Positions 11,001-20,679 of a stretch of DNA of 64,000 bases are shown piece by piece. The position numbers and the translations under genes were made by a program. The stretch comes from Pseudeuparius sepicola (Eukaryota; Arthropoda; Insecta; Coleoptera; Anthribidae). Each line of letters opens with the position of its first letter. Within the stretch, counting starts at the first letter, position 1. The stretch lies in assembly GCA_963920635.1 (NCBI GenBank), contig OY987308.1:26102096-26166095 (forward strand), read 5' to 3'. The notes beneath the pieces are model-generated. The model worked only from the letters and a program-made list of their open reading frames with translations, had not been told where the DNA came from and did no database searches.

Positions 11001-12293
11001 GCCGTCACACCACCGCTCACCCCGGCCACGAGATGCTCATACTTTATGTGTTCGAAAACGTTGAAATTTTGCAAGTTCGCCTTGGGCCGATCGCTGGACA
11101 ACGTCGTCATCTTCTTCGGTGTTTCTTTCTTGGAATCACATCGTGTTATCGCGTTTTTCGGAGGGTTTTCCAAAGTTCAAGCTCACGAGCACTTTTCAAG
11201 GTTATGAAAATTTTGACAAAGAGCGCTGAAACGAAAACCTTCCGTTGCTATGTGCCGAAAGCCCCCACGAAGAAGAAGAAGAGCGGCGCTCCCACAAAAC
11301 ACTAAAAATTTGTCGCGGTTTGGAGGGGTGGCGAGCGCGCGCGTCTCGCGTGCGGATGGTCCCCAGTTCGATTCCCGCGCGGGGCAAAGAAATTCTTTAC
11401 ATTGTTTTTTATTTTTTTTTTCAGGTGGGGCAGTGGGGAGGCTGCACTCTCCGATGGCGACGGCGGAAATTGAGGGCAACGAGGGGGAGGTTATCAGCAT
11501 AGATTCGCCGGTGGTTCCCCAAAACGATATAGCGGCGCTCATGCAAGAAGCTACGCCTTTGCCGCACGGTAAAAAGTGTTGAAGTCGAGAATTAAAGAAG
11601 ATGTTAATTGGAAAATTGTAGATTTATGCCATGAGTCGAATAGAAACGCTACGTTTCATTTCGTGCCGTATTTTATGTCGGTTTACGAGGAGGCGCCGTT
11701 TAAAGACAGTTCGAGCATAAGCGATAGACACGTGAAAGATTTGCTGGCGGAATATCAAAGGAAATGCGAAGAAGTGAGAGTTTTCATTGTTACTAATAGA
11801 AAATTTGATATATTAATCGTAGGTTTCTCGTTCTCCGAGTTTCGAGGGCGGCGGGGCTACGGGAGGCAGCGAAGTAGCCGAAAGCTACGAAAAAAGTAAC
11901 CCCGCACACGGCGACAAAATGTTTCATCATTTTTTGGGCAGGATCCAGTCGAATCCCGGCCAAATATTAAGGTGCGGCTTTCTCCCGTTTGTTTTTTCTA
12001 ATTCTAATATTTTTCGCGGACCTTTCAGATATAGCAGGGGTATAGATGGGCCCCTTCTGCTGTACCCGTTGCAGGACGGCCCCAAAAGGTGCCAGTACTG
12101 CCAGGGGGAGACGGTTTTCGAGTTGCAATTGGTGCCGACGATAATATCGAAATTGAAATTGAGCACCGACAAAAAATATTGTAGCAGGCTCGAATTCGGT
12201 ACCGTCTTGATTTATGCTTGCAAGAAGAGTTGTTGGCCTCCGGAAAATTTACCTAGGTACGAATCGGTTGTGATGCAATCTGAGGTTTATTAG
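8007..12293 (+). CDS. PDCD2L: Programmed cell death protein 2-like (PDCD2L; Drosophila trus type)
   Basis: Exons: 8007-8114, 8256-8419, 8495-8748, 11425-11568, 11622-11773, 11823-11971, 12029-12293; 411 aa, all phases consistent. The N-terminus [10 protein letters not shown] is followed by a Cys-rich module ([18 protein letters not shown], then [10 protein letters not shown]), an acidic linker with [13 protein letters not shown], and the PDCD2_C domain ([45 protein letters not shown]). The last block follows human PDCD2L closely rather than PDCD2. PDCD2-family proteins are adaptors for ribosomal protein uS5 and small-subunit assembly. Intron 3 (8749-11424) contains all of SLC25A32 on the opposite strand. 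AATAAA at 12468. Confidence 0.93.
8196..8232 (-). other. tRNA 3'-half-like fragment (B box)
   Basis: On the minus strand this reads cctgggttcaaatcccag followed by a short acceptor-like stretch. It matches the T-arm and Pol III B box pattern (GGTTCRANYCC) with a stem of at least 5 bp. No D-arm or anticodon arm is recognisable, so it is a tRNA-derived relic, probably of a SINE, inside PDCD2L intron 1. It is not a functional tRNA. Confidence 0.45.
9401..11110 (-). CDS. SLC25A32: Mitochondrial folate/FAD transporter (SLC25A32), nested antisense in PDCD2L
   Basis: Two exons, 11110-10438 and 9693-9401, give 321 aa. The three mitochondrial-carrier repeats are visible: PLDILK at residues 43-48, then [10 protein letters not shown] (Trp where most carriers have an acidic residue, typical of the folate/FAD subfamily), then [10 protein letters not shown]. 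Further matches to human SLC25A32 are [32 protein letters not shown] and [20 protein letters not shown]. It carries folate or FAD across the inner mitochondrial membrane. The start is the ATG at 11110; the frame stays open upstream but has no other ATG in register before the carrier. Its intron (9694-10437) holds a MITE (10193-10372) and diverged 178-bp repeat units. Confidence 0.95.
10193..10372 (-). mobile_element. 180-bp MITE, copy 1 (7-bp target duplication ctattat)
   Basis: A complete copy with terminal inverted repeats of about 35 bp beginning CGTTGACTGACGTATTAATA, flanked on both sides by the direct repeat ctattat (10186-10192 and 10373-10379). The interior includes a ggcgcc site and cattgtattttg. 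Orientation is opposite to the copies at 16432 and 47891. No coding capacity. It lies in the SLC25A32 intron, and therefore also within PDCD2L intron 3. Confidence 0.9.
11315..11395 (+). mobile_element. tRNA-derived SINE-like head next to a splice acceptor
   Basis: A GC-rich block contains an A-box-like ggtggcgagcgcg and, about 45 bp downstream, a B-box-like agttcgattcccg, the spacing expected of a Pol III tRNA promoter. It is followed by an A/T-rich tail that becomes the pyrimidine tract (tttttatttttttttt) of the acceptor at 11424 of PDCD2L exon 4. I take it as a tRNA-related SINE head or degenerate tRNA. A clean cloverleaf with an identifiable anticodon was not established. Confidence 0.5.
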
Positions 12294-12899
12294 AAAAAAG
12301 TTTTTTGTGATAAAAAAAATATTAATAGGTGTTGTCTAGTGATATCTATTACATACTTGTATAATCTGCATTTAATTTAAGTTTAATTTTTTTATTTGAA
12401 TATTTGATGGTAATTAATATTAATTAATTAAGGTAACTTTTAGTCTGCTCTTTGCTGAGATAATAGAAATAAAAGTGCCGATCCAAAAAAATAAAACAGT
12501 AGGTATTTAAGCTTTTTACATTATATTTGTGTGTTTAAAATATAATACGATACATAAGTTCATTACAGAATTACAAATAATAAACGCTAGAATCAAATTA
12601 GAAATGGTTTTATTCAACTTTCCCAACTATGAACGCTTTCGACGTTCATAACTAATCTAAAATCAAAGAAACTCGTCTTATTTAACGTCTACACTTACAA
12701 AAAAAAGTTTACGCCACTTTTTTATATCCAAAAACCACCGAAACACTTCCCCTATTACGTCAGCCGGGTACTTTCCAAAATTCAAACGGTCCGCCACTTT
12801 TTCCGCGAACCAATCCACAACGTACGTCACCCGCGTTCTCGACGGTCCACTACGTGTCAGAATGGGCGACGTAGTTCTCGATTACGTCCAGATATTCTA
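12294..12899 (+). other. PDCD2L 3' UTR and intergenic spacer
   Basis: AT-rich sequence with the PDCD2L poly(A) signal AATAAA at 12468-12473. I see no gene. From about 12770 composition turns GC-rich toward the Hsc70-3 promoter, and an isolated CCAAT occurs near 12810. Confidence 0.5.
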
Positions 12900-13010
12900 C
12901 GTGGGCCAATCGCAGCTGGCCACCGTTCGGGCCTTCGGCCAATCGACGGCCTCCATGTTCGAAAATCGACCAATCGGGCCGATCCACGGGGAGTTCGTCG
13001 TTTATATTCG
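12900..13010 (+). promoter_or_regulatory. Hsc70-3 (BiP) promoter: ERSE/ERSE-II cluster and TATA box
   Basis: An exact ERSE-II in reverse (CGTGGGCCAAT, 12900-12910) overlaps the first of three regularly spaced CCAAT-N9-CCACG-type elements: 12906-12924 (CCAAT-N9-CCACC, one mismatch), 12939-12957 (CCAAT-N9-CCATG, one mismatch) and 12970-12988 (CCAAT-N9-CCACG, exact). A TATA-like tttatatt follows at 13001. ERSE and ERSE-II bind NF-Y with ATF6 or XBP1 and drive chaperone genes in the unfolded protein response. This is the expected control for BiP and supports that identification. Confidence 0.88.
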
Positions 13011-13493
13011 CCCGGGTCGCCGCACTTTTCCGCCAGTTCGTTTTTCACAGTGATAGAAGATAGGCGACAGGAGTGTGGAAAGTGGTAATTTTCGAGGTTT
13101 TTCGTGATTTTTCACAGAAATTCTGGTGAGTATTCATTAAAGATGGCAACGAAAGCGTTTCGGGGGTGTTTTTGAGCGGTAAAAATGTCGAATTTAGGGT
13201 TTTATATGAAAAATAAAAGGGGCAGATCCGGCAGATGTCATTGCATATTGTTCTAGAATGGTGGCCGAAATGTGTACGAGGTAGTAATACCACAGGATAA
13301 AATACTACCTCAATGAATTTGAACGATATTGAACACAAATATATTATCTTTAAAGATAAAGATATATTTTTATCTTGCCAACGTGTACCTAGAGGTACTT
13401 TATACCAAAAATTCAATACAAACTATTTCACTACCGTTATTTGGCCCAATTTACCAAATTTTATTAACCGTTATTACAAAATAAAACCGTTTG

Positions 13494-13521
13494 TATGTAC
13501 GTATGTATGTATGTATGTACT
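13494..13521. repeat. Microsatellite (GTAT)n
   Basis: A short run of imperfect gtat units lies in the first intron (13126-13662) of Hsc70-3. No function is implied. Confidence 0.8.
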
Positions 13522-13682
13522 TGTACAATGGTTTCTCCCTTAAATAACTTTTGAACGGTTTGAGATGTCAACTTGAAACTCTGTACACATATTCTAGCCA
13601 TCAGGAGCACCCTTATAATCACACTTAACAAAGTGGAGGCAATTTTTTTTATTTTGTTGCAGATAGAGCACAAAAATCACAA

Positions 13683-15714
13683 ATGAGGTCACACCTAGCT
13701 ATAGGGGCCTTGTGCCTCTTGGCCGTAGCTCTGGCCAAAGATGACAAAAAGGAGAAAGACGACGTGGGCACCGTCATCGGCATCGATCTCGGAACGACTT
13801 ATTCATGGTAAGAACACTATTTTTCTTAGATTTTATGGTGCTTATTTTGATGTTTTTTCCAGCGTGGGAGTGTACAAAAACGGCCGTGTCGAAATAATCG
13901 CCAACGACCAAGGAAACCGTATCACCCCGTCGTATGTCGCCTTCACCGCCGACGGCGAACGGCTCATCGGCGATGCGGCGAAAAATCAACTCACCACGAA
14001 TCCCGAGAACACCATCTTCGACGCCAAGCGTCTGATTGGCCGCGAATGGACCGATTCGGCGGTGCAACACGACATGAAATTTTTCCCGTTCAAGGTTATA
14101 GAACGTAGCGGCAAGCCGCACGTCAAGGTCGACACCAGCCAGGGCGAGAAGGTCTTCACGCCCGAGGAGATATCCGCCATGGTTCTGGGAAAGATGAAGG
14201 AAACGGCCGAGGCGTATCTGGGGAAGAAGGTCACTCACGCCGTCGTGACGGTCCCGGCGTATTTCAACGACGCCCAAAGGCAGGCGACGAAAGATGCCGG
14301 CACCATCGCCGGATTGGTCGTCATGCGGATCATAAACGAGCCTACGGCGGCGGCCATCGCGTACGGCTTAGACAAGAAAGACGGCGAAAAGAACGTGTTG
14401 GTATTCGACCTTGGCGGCGGAACTTTTGACGTTTCGTTACTGACGATCGACAACGGCGTATTCGAGGTTGTCGCCACGAACGGCGACACCCATCTCGGCG
14501 GCGAGGACTTCGATCAGAGGGTAATGGACCACTTCATCAAGCTGTACAAGAAGAAGAAGGGAAAGGACATCAGGAAGGACAACAGGGCGGTGCAGAAGTT
14601 GAGGCGCGAAGTGGAGAAGGCGAAGAGGGCGCTGTCGTCCGCCCACCAGGTGAGGATCGAGATCGAGAGCTTCTTCGAGGGCGACGACTTCTCGGAAACG
14701 TTGACGAGGGCCAAATTCGAGGAGCTGAACATGGACCTGTTCAGGAGCACGATGAAACCCGTGCAGAAGGTGTTGGAGGACGCCGACATGAACAAAAAGG
14801 ACGTGGACGAGATCGTGTTGGTCGGCGGCTCCACCCGCATCCCCAAAGTGCAGCAGCTGGTCAAGGAATTCTTCAACGGCAAGGAGCCGTCGCGCGGGAT
14901 AAACCCCGACGAGGCCGTCGCCTATGGCGCCGCGGTACAAGCCGGGGTTCTGAGCGGCGAGGAAAATACCGACGCCATCGTCTTGTTGGACGTCAACCCT
15001 CTTACGATGGGCATCGAGACCGTCGGCGGCGTGATGACCAAATTGATTCCGCGAAACACCGTGATCCCCACGAAAAAATCGCAGATATTCAGCACGGCCT
15101 CCGACAACCAGCACACGGTGACGATTCAGGTGTACGAGGGCGAGCGTCCGATGACGAAGGACAACCATCTCCTGGGGAAGTTCGATTTGACGGGAATTCC
15201 CCCGGCGCCACGCGGAGTGCCCCAAATCGAAGTTACGTTCGAGATAGACACGAACGGCATTCTCCAAGTGTCCGCCGAGGACAAGGGAACGGGTAATCGC
15301 GAGAAGATCGTAATCACCAACGACCAGAACAGGTTGACGCCCGAGGATATAGAGCGGATGATAAAGGACGCCGAGAAGTTTTCGGAAGAGGACAAGAGGC
15401 TCAAGGAGAGGGTGGAGGCGAGGAACGAGCTCGAGTCCTACGCCTATTCGCTCAAGAATCAGCTGGGGGACAAGGAGAAGCTCGGCGGGAAGATAACGGG
15501 CGACGAGAAGACGAAGATGGAGGAGGCGATAGACGAGAAGATAAAGTGGCTGGAGGAGAATCAGGATACCGACGCGGAGGAGTACAAGAAGCAAAAGAAG
15601 CAGCTCGAAGAGGTGGTGCAACCGATCATAACGAAGTTGTACCAGGGGGCGGGCGGCACTCCGCCGCCCACAGGGGCGAGTAGCGAGGAAGACGAACTAA
15701 AAGATGAACTGTGA
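13683..15714 (+). CDS. Hsc70-3: ER chaperone BiP / GRP78 (Hsc70-3)
   Basis: CDS 13683-13807 joined to 13863-15714, 658 aa. A non-coding first exon probably ends at 13125 (gtgagt donor), with its acceptor at 13662. Residues 1-18 ([18 protein letters not shown]) form a signal peptide. The nucleotide-binding domain begins at [12 protein letters not shown] (residues 31-42); the intron splits the Cys codon of that motif. Later motifs are [27 protein letters not shown] and [14 protein letters not shown], then the substrate-binding domain and lid, and the C-terminal ER-retention signal KDEL. It binds unfolded proteins in the ER lumen in an ATP-dependent cycle and represses the stress sensors. Codons are clearly GC-rich compared with the flanks, as expected of a highly expressed gene. 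AATAAA at 15878. Confidence 0.98.
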
Positions 15715-16431
15715 AAAGACTGAAGAAGGAGAACTTTAAATAAAAACGAGTGAATGGAGAATGAACGCGGGCGTGTAGTAGTGAATTTTTCCGAGCGTGA
15801 ACCGAGGTTAATTTATTTATTGTTGGAGAGAGAGGATGAGTTTTTTTTATTCAGTGTCTCTCAGTGTAATTTTTTTCAATAAAAACGAGTTGCTACTAAG
15901 GAAAAATTGTTGTTTTATTTCTTTGGTAGAAGTTTCTAAAGGGAATACCAAATGTTTTATGTCGGAAATCAAAGGAAATTTCAGTTTTACTAAACTGAAA
16001 GCAAGTTATAGAAGTTTGAGAAAAGTTTTCAATAAGAAATTTAGGTTTTATCTCTTTAAAAAAAAACGCCGTTTACGAGTATAACTGGCAGTTTTATGTA
16101 TTTTTGAAGCTCAAGATTTTTGTGCTTAATGCAGCTTATTTACTTTCTGTAATTTAATAAAATAATCTGATTAATTCAAGTAAATCAATAGTAGACATGT
16201 GCAAAGAGAAAAATATCAAAATAATTTTAAAGTAATAACTATACATACAATTTTTTGATATTTTACAAATAAGTTGCATCGTCCATGGAGGAAGCAATCA
16301 ACGGTTGCATTTATAGTTTTTTTTTGTTAAATGTCAAATTCGACTTTGCGGAAAGTCACGTGACTATTTTTGCATACCTCGTTTTTTATCCCTATAAATA
16401 TAACCACAAACTGACAAAGTAAATATTAAAT
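15715..16431 (+). other. Hsc70-3 3' UTR and AT-rich spacer
   Basis: The 3' UTR runs to a poly(A) signal at 15878-15883; an earlier aataaa occurs near 15738. Beyond it, nothing recognisable up to the MITE at 16432. Confidence 0.6.
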
Positions 16432-16583
16432 CGTTGACTGCTCACGGCTGTCATGTTTGACAGTTCTCTGGCTCACCATGCGCTTCCCTGAGATAAAATA
16501 CAATGCAAAATACATTGTTGACCATAGGCGCCATCTACTTTTCAGAATATGAAGCTATAGCCGTGAGAAGTCTTCAGTCAACG
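16432..16583 (+). mobile_element. MITE copy 2, short-arm variant (152 bp; target duplication attaaat)
   Basis: Same family as 10193-10372 and 47891-48070. The interior matches, but 18 bp of the left and 10 bp of the right terminal repeat are missing just inside the conserved ends. An exact 7-bp direct repeat attaaat flanks it (16425-16431 and 16584-16590), so the shortened form itself appears to have transposed or to have been shortened after insertion without damaging the ends. Confidence 0.88.
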
Positions 16584-18504
16584 ATTAAATAGTTCTGCAA
16601 AAAAATTTAAGTTTTGGCGAATGCGCTGGGATAGACACTTCAGTACGAAACTAAAGAATATATCGACTTGTAGCTTTCACCACAAAATTGTCTAATTCTG
16701 TGCTTTCACTATACAATTCCCTAAGGACATCTTGAAATATTGCTTGTATTTTAGTTCCTTTTGTCCAAAATTTAAATATTTTAAGTTATATATATACTTA
16801 GTACAATTTTTCAACAAGTTTACGAGTATAACAGGTAGTTTTACATTTCATAACGTGTCACTGTGATTTTAGTGATGTTAAATTGTGCCACAAATGATCT
16901 AAAATAGTTTTAATTTTTGTTAAAATATCAGATTTATAAATTTATGAATTTTAAAATTGTGGTGAATGCGCTAGGGTACCTCCTTTTTTTCTAATATCTT
17001 TAATTATTCTAAAATTAAAGTAGATATCGACTTATACCTTTCATCGAACATTCTTTTAACTATATAATTTGTTAATATTGCCTGCATTTTAGTTTCCTTT
17101 AATCCACAGTTTGAAAATTTCGAGTTTTATATGCCTCTGTAATTACATTTTTCAGTTTTTGCCATTTTTTCATTCATTTAGGCAAGTATATTTTAAATTT
17201 TACAATATAATAAAGCGTAATTTCATTTATTTAAGACCTCCTTATTTTTAAAAAAATATTCAAACCATAAGTGATACCTATATATCCGAACTTTTCACAT
17301 TTCAATCAAATTTCAACGAAAATTCAATATACTGCAGTGATTCGACCTACCTACAAATGCAAATAAATTTCCTAAAATAGCGAAAGCCGTATTGAACTGC
17401 TGGCACACTACTTTTGCGCATGCCTTAGCCCTAGAGCCCGGAATATCTCAATTCTCATTGGACAATGATTTAAACAGGGTTGCACCTACTATGCACCTCA
17501 CACTCTACAGTTTAACATTTATAAAAAAAAATTAACTCGCCCAAAATAAATTTTACGACCATTCTCTTTTATAAATCCTTCGCACTATACAAAAAGTAGA
17601 CATTAGAGCGTTAAAGAATGTTCAAAACGGTAGTATTTTTTCCCAAAATAAGCTTGTACCATGGCATAGTAGGCCAGCTTGCCTGGGGGTGTGTAACACA
17701 AAATCCTGATTGGTCCAGAGCTGGGGGCAGCTGATCGAGAAGACTTTATCACATCAGGGGGAATCCGAGAAAACTCGACCGGCATTTTTGCATGGGGAAC
17801 TGTTAGGCAAATGTAGCTCAAAAAATCGATAAAAGTTAATGAACTTTGATGGGCAATTAGTGTTTTTTCTGCTCTAGTTGTTTGTGTGTTTAAAAAAACG
17901 TACTGGGGCAGCACGAATCGCATGAATTAAGTACTTTGTATTATAGCTAATTTCTTATAGTTAATAAAGGGAAAAAATTGGACTCTTTCAGCGTTATTAT
18001 TTATACAAGTATTTAACACTCTTTTACATTCCTCTGCAAATGTATCGTGTATATTTAACAAATTAGAGATCATTGTTTCAACACAAGCAGTCCTTTTGAA
18101 GCTATTCATGTAGGTACCTACTGAAATTATTTATTTATGACAAACCTTCTCTATCTGTATGCAAAACTCGTCGGTGGTTCCTTAAAATGCTAATGTCTGA
18201 GAGTCGATAACAGCAAAATGTACCGTTGTGCGATGTGCCCGTACCTAAATGATTGTTTGCCTTTATTATTTATTGCATATTTTTCAAGGTTCGCTTGCTT
18301 CTTACACAACTGCAAAATAATTGGATAAAAACCGTTCATTACTCGAGGGATTTTCGTTGTGAATCGACCATTTTTCAATTTCCTGCTTAGTTTAATATCA
18401 GTACGTTCTCGCTTTATTATATTTTTTCGAAGGTGCCCTGAATTTATCCAATAATCGCAAAAAAAATCCAAACAGGATGTTGATGATGAGATATCACACT
18501 CAAA
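16584..18504. other. AT-rich intergenic sequence, no gene seen
   Basis: Frames here are short, without recognisable domains. A segment at about 16620-17170 repeats phrases (gttttggcgaatgcgct.., tcgacttgtagctttca.., tattgcttgtattttagttcc..) near 16620-16780 and again at 16960-17110. This suggests two diverged copies of a roughly 330-bp unit. Confidence 0.4.
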
Positions 18505-20330
18505 GTCCTAGTAGTGGATCAAATTCTGAACAACTCTTCCTCATAATTTTTGTACATCTCTAATACTTAATGATTTGCAGGCAGGGTGTTACATGACAAA
18601 AAATTCGTTTGCCACAGAACAATCTTGTAAATATTTTTTACAAAAAAAAATCTTAATAAAAGTTGGAGAAGTATAAATGCTCTACTACTACTTAACAAGT
18701 TACAGTGGGGAAACACTATTTTCATCTCGTGTTGAACGACTAAACATAGTTGAAGATTTTCATGCAGATAATATGCAGAGAAATTGGACAAAACTGCGAT
18801 ATTTTTGTCATAAATACGTTGTAACTTGTTAAGTATTTGAGATATTATAAAGCAAAATTGTAAAGGCGGATAAGGATTTACTTCTCTCCAACTTTTACTA
18901 AGGTAATTTTTTTGTAAAAAAAAATATTTACAAGACCGGACCTGTGGTAAACGAATTTTTTGTCACAATGCCCTGTAAATCATTAAGTATTAGAGACAAA
19001 GAAAAATTATATAAAGAAAAGTTGATCAGAATTTGACCTATAGAATTTTTATTAAAGTAATTTTTTTATAAAGACTATAAAGTCCTGCGCTAATTTTTTG
19101 TCATATAATGCGCTGTAACTCGTTAAGTGCTATTGATATAAAAATATTTTATAAAGAAAAGTTGTTCATAATTTGATTCTATACAACTTTTATAAAGGTC
19201 TTTTTTTTGTAAAATAATGTTTACAAGATTAGTTCTGTGATAAACGATATTTTTTTTTGTCATATAAGGCGCTGTAATTCGTTAATTATTAGAGATTCAA
19301 AATAATTTTATAAAGAAAAGTTGTCAAAATTTAATTCTATAAAACCTTTAATAAGGTCATTTTCTTGTAAAAGAAATGTTTACAAGACCACCCTTGCAAC
19401 TTGCCGAATTATGTCATATAATAATGCGCTATAACTCATCGTCAAGTTTGAATTTGATCCTATACAACTATAACGTTTTTTTTGTAAAAAAATGTTTACA
19501 AGACTAGTCCTGTGGAAAACGAATTTCTTGTCATATCATGCGCTGTAACTCGTTAAGTGTTATTGATATAAAAATATATTTTATAAAGAAAAGTTGTTCA
19601 TAATTTGATCCTATCCAACATTTATAAAGGTCTTTTTTTTGTAAAATAATGTTTACAAGATTAGTTCTGTGGTAAACGAATTTTTTTGTCATATAAGGCG
19701 CTGTAATTCGTTAATTATTAGAGATACAAAATATTTTTATAAAGAAAAGTTGTCAAAATTTGATCCTATAAAACTTTTAATAAGGTCATTTTCTTGTAAA
19801 AGAAATGTTTACAAGACCACCCTTGCAACTTGCCGAATTATGTCATATAATAATGCGCTATAACTCATCGTCAAGTTTGAATTTGATCCTATACAACTAT
19901 AACGTTTTTTTTGTAAAAAAATGTTTACAAGACTAGTCCTGTGGAAAACGAATTTTTTGTCATATAATGCGCTGTAACTCGTTAAGTGTTATTGATATAA
20001 ATATATTTTATATAAAGAAAAGTTGTTCATAACTTGATCGTATCCAACTTTTATAAAGGTCTTTTTTTGTAGAGTAATGTTTACAAGACTAGTTCTGTGG
20101 TAAACGATTTTTGTCATATAAGGCGCTGTAATTCGTTAATTATTAGAGATACAAAATATTTTTATAAAGAAAAGTTGTCAAAATTTGATCCTATAAAACT
20201 TTTAATAAGGTCATTTTCTTGTAAAAAAAATGTTTACAAGACCACTCCTGCAGCGTGCTGAATGCCATAATATAATGCGCTGTAACTCGTCAAGTATTAA
20301 AGATACAAACAATTTTTGTGGAGAAAAGCT
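18505..20330. repeat. Satellite array A: ~143-bp monomers in a ~428-bp trimeric higher-order unit
   Basis: Monomers share gcgctgtaactcgttaag, tttacaagac and aaagaaaagttgt. The phrase cgttaagtgytattgatata recurs near 19125, 19550 and 19980, spacing 425-430 bp, with three different monomer types in fixed order between. The left end is inverted: 18505-18712 is the reverse complement of a monomer like 18824-19045, making a foldback of about 200-bp arms around a 110-bp centre. The array ends about 60-100 bp before the GC-rich futsch promoter. Confidence 0.85.
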
Positions 20331-20679
20331 GTAGCTGTAGGAGAACAATCTACTACAACTTTTATATTTTTATATTTCGCTCTAAAGATGTTTAGGAAGC
20401 CCGAGTGCGGACACCCACCAACCGACAAAACCGGCACACCTACCGGACGAGACGGCGTCCGAAGCGCCCCGGCGCCCTCCCCCAGGTACACGCCGCCGCC
20501 CCTCCTCCGCCCCCGGCTCCCCCCCCCTCCCCCCGGCGCCCCACCGCCCGTCCGCATGCCCGATCGATACCGGCAGGCCAGACGGCCGTCGCGCCGGTCG
20601 CTACCCAGCTGGGCGCCGCATTCCGGTCGCGTCGCCGTGCGCGTGACTCCGAACCGCCCGGCCGCCCCCAGGAGGTGCG
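20331..20679 (+). promoter_or_regulatory. GC-rich promoter/5' UTR island of futsch
   Basis: About 290 bp from 20395 to 20679 are strongly C/G-rich in otherwise AT-rich surroundings, and run into the start codon of futsch exon 1. No TATA box is evident. Long open frames here follow from the lack of A/T and are not supported as genes. Confidence 0.6.

Noticed and set aside
11111..11173. Upstream N-terminal extension of SLC25A32
   Set aside because: The frame is open but has no ATG before 11110, and the family begins near this point.
14437..15621. 394-residue open frame antisense to Hsc70-3
   Set aside because: Shadow of a GC-ended, biased coding strand; low-complexity Leu/Arg/Val-rich and without any recognisable domain.
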